64,000 nt of DNA from Nocardioides seonyuensis. GTDB lineage: Bacteria > Actinomycetota > Actinomycetes > Propionibacteriales > Nocardioidaceae. The notes under the pieces were generated by a model. That model saw only the letters and a list, made by a program, of their open reading frames with translations, was not told the DNA's origin and ran no database searches. Position numbers and translations under genes: made by a program. Positions 53,389-61,200 of the stretch are shown here, piece after piece (the stretch's first letter is position 1; every line of letters begins with the position of its first letter). Location: assembly GCF_004683965.1 (NCBI RefSeq), contig NZ_CP038436.1:1612001-1676000 (forward strand), in the 5' to 3' direction.

Positions 53389-54183
53389 TCACACCCGCTC
53401 GCGCAGCCAGGCGAAGTCGGCGAGGTGCTCCTCGGGACCACCCGGCGTCTCGCAGATGACCGGAGCCCCCGCCTCCCGCACGATGGCGGCGAACTCGTCC
53501 GGCGGGAGGTTGCCGGCGCCGAAGTTGGCGTGGCGGTCGGCCCCGGAGTCGAAGCTGTCACGTGAGTCGTTGGCGTGCACCAGGTCGAGCCGACCGGTGA
53601 TCGAGCGCACCCGGGCCACGGCATCGCCGAGCTCGATCCCGCCGGCCCAGGCGTGACAGGTGTCGAGGCAGAACCCGACCTGCTCGCTGCCTGACGCCGC
53701 GCTGATGGCGTCCCACACCCCGGCGATCCGGTCGAGGCGGCGGGCCATGGCGTTGTCACCGCCGGCGGTGTTCTCGATCAGGAGGGGGATCTTGAGATCG
53801 GTGGCCTCGACCGCCTTGCGCCAGTTGTCGAAGCCCACCTGGGGGTCGTCGGACTTGTTGACGTGCCCGCCATGGACGACGAGACCCTTGGCGCCGATCT
53901 CGGCGGCGGCGTCCATGTGCTGCTGGAGGAGCTTGCGGCTGGGGATGCGGATGCGGTTGTTGGTCGTGGCGACGTTGATGATGTAGGGCGCGTGGACGTA
54001 GAGGTCGACGCCGGCTGCTGCGGCCGCCTCACGCAGGGCCACGGCGCCTCCGGGGAACCTGATCTCTGGACCCTTGTAGCCCTGGGGGTCTCCCAGGAAG
54101 AACTGCACCAAGGGGGCTTGGCGCGCCTGCGCCTGGGCGACCGGGTCGGCCTGGTCGACGTGGGCTCCGATGCTGAGGCTCAT
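53389..54183 (-). CDS. nfo: Deoxyribonuclease IV (AP endonuclease family 2)
   Basis: Zinc-dependent apurinic/apyrimidinic endonuclease for base excision repair (264 residues). Metal ligands can be seen in 'LSIGAHVDQADP', 'YVHAPYIINVA', 'KGLVVHGGHVN', 'LLIENTAGGDN', 'GFCLDTCHAWAGG', 'LVHANDSRDSFDS' and 'APVICETPGG'. ATG 54183 was chosen for the Nfo-type start and because TATCGT (54191-54196) lies 7 nt upstream (leaderless). Confidence 0.93.
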   Translation of the reverse strand: MSLSIGAHVDQADPVAQAQARQAPLVQFFLGDPQGYKGPEIRFPGGAVALREAAAAAGVDLYVHAPYIINVATTNNRIRIPSRKLLQQHMDAAAEIGAKGLVVHGGHVNKSDDPQVGFDNWRKAVEATDLKIPLLIENTAGGDNAMARRLDRIAGVWDAISAASGSEQVGFCLDTCHAWAGGIELGDAVARVRSITGRLDLVHANDSRDSFDSGADRHANFGAGNLPPDEFAAIVREAGAPVICETPGGPEEHLADFAWLRERV

Positions 54184-54216
54184 GGCGCCCACGATAGGCG
54201 CGCAGACCGACACACC

Positions 54217-55158
54217 TCACCGCACGACCGCCACCAGCACCGCGAGGCTGACTGCGATGACGACGCAGAGACCCGCCACCGCCGCCCAGCCCCACCAGTC
54301 GGTGTGTCGGCGGGGGGCGGTGCCGAGCCGGTCGGGCACCGCTGGCCCGGCCTCCGCGGGGATGTCCAGCCGCCGCAGCAGGCGCAGCGCGGCCTCGGCG
54401 GTCGCCAGCCGGTGCTCGGGGTCGGGCACGAGGAGCCGCTCGATGAGCGGGCGCAGCGGATGCGACGGCAGCGGGTCGTCCTGGGGCGCGATCTGGCGCG
54501 TCGCCGTCTGCCCGGTCACCATCTGGAGGACGACCCGGCCCACGGCGTAGAGGTCCTGGCACGGGTCGGGTGAGGCGCCCCGAGCCTGTTCCGGTGCCAT
54601 GTAGCCGTCGGTGCCGATCGCGCCCGGGACCGTCGTGAACCGGCGGTCCGCGATCGGGCCCGCGACCCCGAAGTCGCCCAGTCTCAGGTGTGGCCGACCT
54701 GAGCCCGTCGCCTCGAGCAGGAGGTTGGCGGGCTTCACGTCACGGTGCACCAGTCCGGCGCCGTGCACCGCGGCCAGGCCCAGCAGCAGCTGCTCGACGA
54801 GCACGGCTGCGTACCCGGCCGGGAGCGGCCCGTGCTCGCGCAGGAGGTCGGCGACCGAGCCCCCGGGGACGAGGTCCATCACGAGCACGACCAGGTCGTC
54901 CTCGGCCGCCCAGCCGGTCGGTGCCACGACGTGCGGGTGGCGGATGCGGATCGCCTGCTCCCTGACGAAGCGGGCCAGGAGGGCGCCGCTGTGCTGGCCC
55001 AGCACCTTGACCGCCACGTCGGACCCGGTCCTCTGGTCGCGTGCCCGCCACACCGACCCCATGCCGCCCATGCCGATCTGCTCCTGCAGCACGTAGCGTC
55101 CGGCGACCACGGCCTGGCGCCGCGAGGCGTCGGCACCCGGGAGGCGTGGAGTGGTCAC
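54217..55158 (-). CDS. Membrane-anchored Ser/Thr protein kinase (active type)
   Basis: A 313-residue Hanks-type kinase with all catalytic elements: Gly loop 'IGMGGMGSVWRA', Lys in 'DVAVKVLGQ', 'LVHRDVKPANLLL', 'LGDFGVAGPI' and 'GYMAPEQARG'. One membrane helix near the C terminus ('WAAVAGLCVVIAVSLAVLVAV') leaves almost no outer domain, so it has no PASTA or sensor part. The target is unknown; the pseudokinase at 35784-37643 is the kind of protein such kinases phosphorylate in mycobacteria. GTG 55158 with TAGCGT 8 nt upstream. Confidence 0.92.
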   Translation of the reverse strand: MTTPRLPGADASRRQAVVAGRYVLQEQIGMGGMGSVWRARDQRTGSDVAVKVLGQHSGALLARFVREQAIRIRHPHVVAPTGWAAEDDLVVLVMDLVPGGSVADLLREHGPLPAGYAAVLVEQLLLGLAAVHGAGLVHRDVKPANLLLEATGSGRPHLRLGDFGVAGPIADRRFTTVPGAIGTDGYMAPEQARGASPDPCQDLYAVGRVVLQMVTGQTATRQIAPQDDPLPSHPLRPLIERLLVPDPEHRLATAEAALRLLRRLDIPAEAGPAVPDRLGTAPRRHTDWWGWAAVAGLCVVIAVSLAVLVAVVR

Positions 55159-55318
55159 GACCGCCGACGCTAGCCGGGGGCGGCGTCGTACGTCCGGCCC
55201 ATCCACAGGCGGCCCCAGGCGGTGGGCGGTCTGGACCACTGGCTTGCCGGGCCCCGGGCCGTCCGACATCCTCGCCCTGGTCGGCGCCTGCCACGGGGGC
55301 CGCGAGACGGGAGCCCCG

Positions 55319-55834
55319 ATGTCCGAGCACGACCCTGAAGCCACCACGCCCGACCCGAGCACCCGCTCGACCCCCGACGCCGCGAGGGCCGCCGAGGCAC
55401 TCAAGGGTGCTGACAGGCTCGACCTCGCGACCGTCGCCGCGGGCCTGGTGGCGTTCGTCGCCTCGCTGATGCCCTACTACACCGTGTCTGTGAAGGGCTT
55501 CGGCGGCGACTCGGCCACCGCCTGGCACGGATTCTTCGGGTGGTTCGGTGCCGTGTGCGCCCTCGCCGCCGCCATCGTGCTGGTCCTGAAGATCGTGGGC
55601 ATCGCGCTCCCCGTGCCGGTGCGCACCCTCGTCCTGGGCCTGTTCGGCCTCGCCACCGCCTGCACGATCCTCGCGCTCTTCGTGTTCCCAGGGGGCGGCT
55701 GCGACGACGGCACGTTCATGGCTGACTCGGTGTGCGACATGATCGACCAGGGCCACGGCATCGGCTACTGGCTGGCGCTGCTCAGCGTGGGTGCCGGTAC
55801 GGCGCTCGCGGCGATGCGGCGTGGCGCGGAGTGA
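55319..55834 (+). CDS. Small four-TM membrane protein, unknown
   Basis: A 171-residue protein with a polar, Thr/Pro/Asp-rich N terminus and four hydrophobic segments (from 'LDLATVAAGLVAFVASLMPYY'). One outer loop has two Cys ('GGGCDDGTFMADSVCDMI') that may form a disulfide. I recognise no family. ATG 55319 is used; the frame is open upstream to 55151 but that part overlaps the start of the divergent kinase gene and lacks hydrophobic or domain features. It precedes rpsF on the same strand. Confidence 0.6.
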   Translation: MSEHDPEATTPDPSTRSTPDAARAAEALKGADRLDLATVAAGLVAFVASLMPYYTVSVKGFGGDSATAWHGFFGWFGAVCALAAAIVLVLKIVGIALPVPVRTLVLGLFGLATACTILALFVFPGGGCDDGTFMADSVCDMIDQGHGIGYWLALLSVGAGTALAAMRRGAE

Positions 55835-55851
55835 GCCGATAGTCTTTCCCG

Positions 55852-55944
55852 GTTGCCTCGCGGCAACGAGTTCCACCCACACGGCCCGCGACCAAATGTC
55901 GCAGCGCCGTGACGCACAGCCCTCCTGCCACGGAACGTCCGTGG
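55852..55944 (+). promoter_or_regulatory. Hairpins in the rpsF leader
   Basis: Two perfect hairpins: GTTGCC-TCGC-GGCAAC (55852-55867) and CCACGGA-ACG-TCCGTGG (55928-55944). The first may end the preceding transcript. The second lies 30 bp before rpsF; leaders of rpsF operons in many bacteria bind S6:S18 for autoregulation, and this is a candidate for such an element. Confidence 0.45.
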
Positions 55945-55974
55945 CCGCCAAGCCCAGAGGAGGTGGAGACCGCT

Positions 55975-56265
55975 ATGCGTGCTTATGAAGTCATGGTCAT
56001 CCTCGAGCCCAGTCTCGACGAGCGCACCATCGAGCCTTCGCTCGACAAGTACCTCAACGTCATCCGCAAGGACGGTGGCTCCGTGGAGTCCGTCGACGTC
56101 TGGGGACGTCGCCGGATGGCCTACGAGATCCAGAAGAACGCCGAGGGCATCTACGCCGTCATCACGCTGTCGGCCGAGCCCGCCACGGTCAAGGAGTTCG
56201 CCCGCCAGCTCGGGCTGAACGAGTCGATCCTCCGCACGAAGGTCATGCGTCCCGACGCACACTGA
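55975..56265 (+). CDS. rpsF: 30S ribosomal protein S6 (bS6)
   Basis: A 96-residue ribosomal protein: '[19 protein letters not shown]', '[20 protein letters not shown]' and '[16 protein letters not shown]' at the end. It binds bS18 and 16S rRNA in the platform. ATG 55975 has GGAGGTGGAG upstream. It heads rpsF-ssb-rpsR-rplI. Confidence 0.97.
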   Translation: MRAYEVMVILEPSLDERTIEPSLDKYLNVIRKDGGSVESVDVWGRRRMAYEIQKNAEGIYAVITLSAEPATVKEFARQLGLNESILRTKVMRPDAH

Positions 56266-56370
56266 CCACTCGGCCCGCACGGGCCTGTGGAAAGACCTTC
56301 CCGCTGTCGGCGCTCCACGCTTTGATGGAGCCTCACAGCACCCGGACAGATCAACCTGAGGAGACCTGAC

Positions 56371-56976
56371 ATGGCAGGCGAGACAGTCATCACGGTGGTC
56401 GGCAACCTCGTCGACGACCCGGAGCTGCGGTTCACCCCCTCGGGTGCTCCCGTGGCCAACTTCCGGATCGCGTCGACGCCGCGCACCTTCGACCGTCAGA
56501 CCAACGAGTGGAAGGACGGCGACGCGCTGTTCCTCTCCTGCTCGGTGTGGCGCCAGGCGGCGGAGAACGTCGCCGAGTCCCTCCAGCGCGGCATGCGGGT
56601 GATCGTCCAGGGCCGGTTGAAGTCCCGCCAGTACGAAACCCGCGAGGGTGAGAAGCGCACGGTCTTCGAGATCGACGTCGACGAGATCGGTCCCGCGCTG
56701 AAGTACGCCACGGCCAAGGTCGCCAAGACCACTCGCCAGAGCGGCGGTGCCGGCGGTTACGGCGGCGGTGGCGGTGGCGGTTACGCCGGCGGAGGCGGCC
56801 AGCAGGGCGGGCAGCAGTCCGCTCCGGCCGACGACCCCTGGGCCACCCCCGGCGCTCCGGCGCAGGGCGGCGGCGGCTGGGGAGGCCAGCAGGGCGGCGG
56901 TCAGCCCCAGGGCGGGCCCGCCAACGACCCGTGGGGTGCCCCCGGCGTCGGCGGCGCCGAAGAGCCCCCGTTCTGA
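56371..56976 (+). CDS. ssb: Single-stranded DNA-binding protein
   Basis: A 201-residue SSB: OB fold (about 1-110, '[22 protein letters not shown]', given here only as [17 protein letters not shown]; '[25 protein letters not shown]'-type core with [14 protein letters not shown]), a long Gly/Gln-rich linker and the acidic tip ending EEPPF that recruits replication and repair partners. GAGGAG lies 7 nt before ATG 56371. Between rpsF and rpsR as in M. tuberculosis (Rv0054). Confidence 0.97.
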   Translation: MAGETVITVVGNLVDDPELRFTPSGAPVANFRIASTPRTFDRQTNEWKDGDALFLSCSVWRQAAENVAESLQRGMRVIVQGRLKSRQYETREGEKRTVFEIDVDEIGPALKYATAKVAKTTRQSGGAGGYGGGGGGGYAGGGGQQGGQQSAPADDPWATPGAPAQGGGGWGGQQGGGQPQGGPANDPWGAPGVGGAEEPPF

Positions 56977-57059
56977 TCCGAAGTTCCAGAGCAAGACATC
57001 CACATCCATTCCGTCCCTGAATGCCTTCAGGGCCGGGCTCACTGAAAGGGAGCACCACA

Positions 57060-57296
57060 ATGGCCAAGGCAGTGATTCGCAAGCCGAAGAAGAAGGTTTG
57101 CCAGTTCTGCAAGGAGAAGGCGACCGGTGTCGACTACAAGGACACCACGCTCCTCCGCAAGTTCATCTCCGACAGGGGCAAGATCCGCGCCCGTCGCGTG
57201 ACCGGCAACTGCGTCCAGCACCAGCGCGACGTGGCCATCGCCGTCAAGAACGCACGCGAGCTGGCCCTGCTGCCCTACACCTCCACCGGTCGCTGA
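57060..57296 (+). CDS. rpsR: 30S ribosomal protein S18 (bS18)
   Basis: A 78-residue basic ribosomal protein: '[20 protein letters not shown]' and '[20 protein letters not shown]'. The CxxC and a further Cys show the zinc-binding (C+) form, the type replaced under zinc limitation by a C- copy elsewhere in many Actinobacteria. ATG 57060 with AAAGGGAG upstream. Confidence 0.97.
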   Translation: MAKAVIRKPKKKVCQFCKEKATGVDYKDTTLLRKFISDRGKIRARRVTGNCVQHQRDVAIAVKNARELALLPYTSTGR

Positions 57297-57313
57297 GAGG
57301 GGAAGGACAACTC

Positions 57314-57760
57314 ATGAAGCTCATCCTGACCCAGGAAGTCGACGGACTCGGCGCCCCCGGCGACGTGGTCGAGGTCAAGGACGGCTACGGCCGCAACTAC
57401 CTCATCCCCCGCAACCTCGGCATCAAGTGGACGCGCGGCGGCGAGAAGACCATCGAGTCGATCAAGTCCGCCCGCGCTGCCCGCGCCGTCCGCGACGAGG
57501 GCCACGCGCAGGAGGTCAAGACCAAGCTCGAGGCCAACGCGGTCAACGTCAAGGTCCGTGCCGGTGCGGGCGGTCGCCTCTTCGGCGCCGTCACCACCGC
57601 CGAGATCGCCGACGCGATCTCCGCCACCTCGGGCGAGTCGGTCGACCGCCGCACCATCGTGGTCGCCAACCCGATCAAGACGCTCGGCGCGCACGACGTG
57701 TCGGTCAAGCTGCACGAGGGCGTGTCCGCTTCGGTCTCGCTCAACGTGGTGCCTGCCTGA
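57314..57760 (+). CDS. rplI: 50S ribosomal protein L9 (bL9)
   Basis: A 148-residue two-domain protein with the N-terminal signature '[21 protein letters not shown]' (in part) and a C-terminal domain with '[14 protein letters not shown]'. It begins 17 bp after rpsR with GGAAGG upstream. It ends the rpsF operon. No strong hairpin terminator is seen between its stop and the convergent lipoprotein gene 61 bp on. Confidence 0.97.
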   Translation: MKLILTQEVDGLGAPGDVVEVKDGYGRNYLIPRNLGIKWTRGGEKTIESIKSARAARAVRDEGHAQEVKTKLEANAVNVKVRAGAGGRLFGAVTTAEIADAISATSGESVDRRTIVVANPIKTLGAHDVSVKLHEGVSASVSLNVVPA

Positions 57761-57821
57761 CGCATCCCGCTCGCGGCTCGTCGTCCCTCCGGGGGCGGCG
57801 GGCCGTTCGCCATTTCTGCCT

Positions 57822-58184
57822 CTACTGCGTGGGCTTCTCGCACAGGGACGGTGGCTGCGAGCCCCCGGAGTGGTACTCGTAGTCCTTGCCATCGAGGCGC
57901 AGGGTGATGCGACTGCCGTCGATGAGTGCCTGGGTGTACGACATCCCCGGCTGGGCGCAGCCTCGGCTCCCGTCGCGCCAGGTGACCTCCTCGCGGGCGA
58001 CGAGGCTGATCGCCGAGGCGTCGACCCCCTGACGCTCGGCGAGGTCGGCGATGGCGTCGCGCACGACGGCGGGCTGGGACTCCTCGGTCATGGTCGCCTC
58101 CGGCTCCTCGGCCCTCTCGTCGTCTGCACGCTCGCCGCAGCCCGCCAGCGCGAGCAGCAGCGTGAGCGTGACGAGGGCCTTCAT
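57822..58184 (-). CDS. Small lipoprotein, unknown
   Basis: A 120-residue lipoprotein: signal 'ALVTLTLLLALAGC' with a good lipobox (LAGC), an acidic spacer, then a domain with 'AIADLAERQGVDASAISLV', 'EEVTWRDGSRGCAQPGMSYT' and two Cys that may pair. The last part resembles secreted domains that bind small ligands, but no family is certain. GGAGAG precedes the ATG. Confidence 0.75.
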   Translation of the reverse strand: MKALVTLTLLLALAGCGERADDERAEEPEATMTEESQPAVVRDAIADLAERQGVDASAISLVAREEVTWRDGSRGCAQPGMSYTQALIDGSRITLRLDGKDYEYHSGGSQPPSLCEKPTQ

Positions 58185-58209
58185 CTCTCCAGTGTGTCAG
58201 CGCAGAGAA

Positions 58210-58247
58210 GTCGGGGGCCAGCGGTGTCGCCACCGCTGGCCCCCGAC
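58210..58247 (-). terminator. Strong hairpin terminator after the subtilase gene
   Basis: A perfect 17-bp stem (58210-58226 with 58231-58247) with loop TCGC, 22 bp after the subtilase stop and 25 bp before the lipoprotein start. It is GC-rich and has no U-tract, the actinobacterial I-shaped type. Confidence 0.85.
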
Positions 58248-58269
58248 CCCATCAGGTTGTCGTGAGACG

Positions 58270-61200
58270 TCAGCGCCTCACGCGGATCGTGACCCTCTCC
58301 TTGTCGGGGAGCACCGCAGCGTCACCGCTGTAGGAGACCTTGACCTTGATCTTGCCCTTCTTCTGGCGCTTCTTCAGGTCGGCCTCGGGCAGGCGGAGCT
58401 TGGCGACCCCGAAGCTGTCCAGCGTGACCGTGTAGGTCTTGTTCCGCTCGACGGCCCCGCGGACCTTCACCTCCACGGTTCCGGTGGGGGTGACGTCCGG
58501 GGCGGTGACGATGATCTTCACCTTCGGGCGCGTGCCCTCTCGGACGTTGCGGTCGGTGACGATCATGATGCTCGGGTCGACCTTCGGACCCGTGACCACG
58601 ACGTTGACCGGTGTCGAGGTGCTGGGCCTGGTCGCGGCGTCACCGAGGTACTTCGCCGTCACCGGGAAGGTCCCGGCCGTGGTGAAGCCGGTCAGCGTGG
58701 CCGTGGCCTTGCCGTCGGCGCCCACCGGCGCGGTGCCGGCAAGCCGGTCACCGACGAGGAACTGCACGTCCCCTGTCGGGGTGGCGTCCCCGGTGGACGT
58801 CACCGTCGCCGTGGCCGTCGGCGTGCCTCCGACCCCGAACTGGGACGGGTCGACCGAGAGTCCGGTCGTCGAGTCCACGGGCTCGACCGGAGGCGTCCCC
58901 GGCTTGGTGACCACGACGTTGACCGGTGCGGAGGTGCTCGGCCTGGTCGCGGCGTCACCGAGGTACTTCGCCGTCACCGGGAAGGTCCCGGCGGTGTCGA
59001 AGCCACCCAGCGTGGCCGTGGCCTTGCCGTCAGCGTCGAGGTCCGAGGTGCCTGCCAGCCGGTCGCCCACCCAGAACTCGACCTGACCGGTCGGAGTGGA
59101 CTCACCTGCGGAGAACACCGTGGCCGTGGCGGTCGTGGTGCCGTTGGTCCCGATCTGGTCCGGCGAGACCGCCAGGGCGACTTCGCTGCGCTCCAGGGAG
59201 CCCGCGACCTTGACCATGGCGGATGCCGTCTCGGGCTTGGCGCCCGGGTCGTTGGTCGTGTGCACGGCCTTGTTGACCAGCTCCTGGCGCTCGTGGACAT
59301 CCTCGTCCACGGTCACCTGGTAGCTGAAGCTGGCCGTCGGCGCCTCCGGCTCGGAGTACCTGGCACAGACGTTCAGCCCGTCCTCCAGCACCGTGGTGGC
59401 GTCACCGGCGTTGACCAGCGCAGCACCCACCGTGCCCTCGGCGTTCTCCGTGCCGATCGTGACCGGCGCCCCGGGGTCGCTCCCGAGGATGGGTCCTGCG
59501 TCGATGTTGTCGTAGGCGAAGACGAGGTCGTTGCTGCCAGCGACGGCGAAGACCTCCATGTCCAGCGACCCGGCAGCGCCGGCGTCGTCGCCGTACATTC
59601 GCATGTTGTCGTACTCCACGACGGCGACCGTCCCGCCCCCGGCCGTGGCCAGGGAGACACCGGAGTTGCTGGCGGCGTCGTAACGGAACTGCATGTCCTG
59701 CCACAGCATCGCGGCGAGGTTGTTGGGCGCCGCCGTGTCAGGGACGTCCTGGGGGGTCCAGGGCTCTCCGGCGTATCCCGACCCGTAGACCAGGAATCCG
59801 TCGTCGCTGAACTCCAGACCGCTGTAGTTCTGCCCCGAGAAGCCGAACTGCGTGCTGGTGAACGCCGAGTAGGTCACGGTGTCCCCGGTCTCCTCGTCGA
59901 CGCCGATGGTCGCCTGGGGCGTGATGGCCCCGTTCGAGACGGCGTAGAGGTCGACGTAGCCGGGACCGAACGGCGTCACGCAGGAGTCGTCGTCAGCACT
60001 CGTCGTGATGGTGTAGCTGCCCTCGTCCCCGAAGGTCGAGACCAGCTCACCGGACCACGAGACCACACCGTCCTCGAAGGTGGCGCCGTCGGTGGCGGAG
60101 CCGTCGACGTACGTCGTGCCCTCGGGGAGGGTGTCCTCGATGGTGTAGGTGAGGTCCTCAGGAGTGACGTTGGGTGCGACCTCGACCGTGTAGGTGATGG
60201 TCTCACCGGGAGCCGCGGTCTCCTTGTCGGCCGTCTTGGTCACGTCGTCCTCGATGCGGTGGACCGTCACCGGGACCACACCGATGTCACCGTCGGCACC
60301 TGGAGCCGTGCTGAGGGTGAGCGCGCCGTGCCAGGTCTCCCCGGCGTCCAGCTCCGGCTCGTCCCAGAACGTGCGGATGTCGAACGGGGTGGCGGCCGGA
60401 AGCGCACCCTCGGGGCCCTCGGCCCAGAGGTTGCCCTTGTCGCCGGCCACGACGGCCGTGCGGAGGTCGGTGGTGTCGGACCCACCGGCCGTCGAGGCCT
60501 CCCAGTTCTGGACCAGCACCCACCAGGTGCCGGCCTCCGGCTCTGCGATCTCGCAGTGCTCGTCCGAGCCGCCGGTGGCGCTTGCGCAGGCGACGTTGGC
60601 CTCGCTGACCTCACCGGTTCCGACGAACAGGTCGAAGTCCGGAGCGGTCGGGTTGCCCAGGCTGGCGAGCAGGCTCGCGGCGCCCTCGGGCACCTCGATC
60701 TGCTCGACGTGCACGCCGTTGCCGTCGAACGGGTTGGTGTTGGTGGAGTCCTCGACGACCGAGATCTGCTTGCTCTGCTCGGGGACGAGTCCACTCGCGT
60801 CGATCTGGAGGTCGGTGATCTCGATGGCCTCCAGGTCGGTCGACACCTGCGAGCCGGCGTCACGACGCGTCGTGATGTCGATCTCGGACGGCAGCACGCC
60901 CGCGGAGGGCAGCACGCCCACCGGCAGGTGCGCGACCGGCGCGTCGGAACCGTCGGGCGGCGTCAGCACGAGGGTGCCGAAGAGCCAGGTGTCGGTCGGC
61001 GTGCCGGAGGCGATCTCGGCCGTGACGGTCACGTCGGCGGTACCGCCGTCGGTCAGCGCGATGGTGTCGACGTCGGCGTCGAGCGTGAGCCCGTCGGAGA
61101 GGTTCTCCACCGAGACGGTCCAGGAGCCGACGCCGGTCGAGGTGCCCGTGAAGGTCCGGGTCCACTCGCACGACTGCAGGCACTCGTCGTCGGCCATGCT

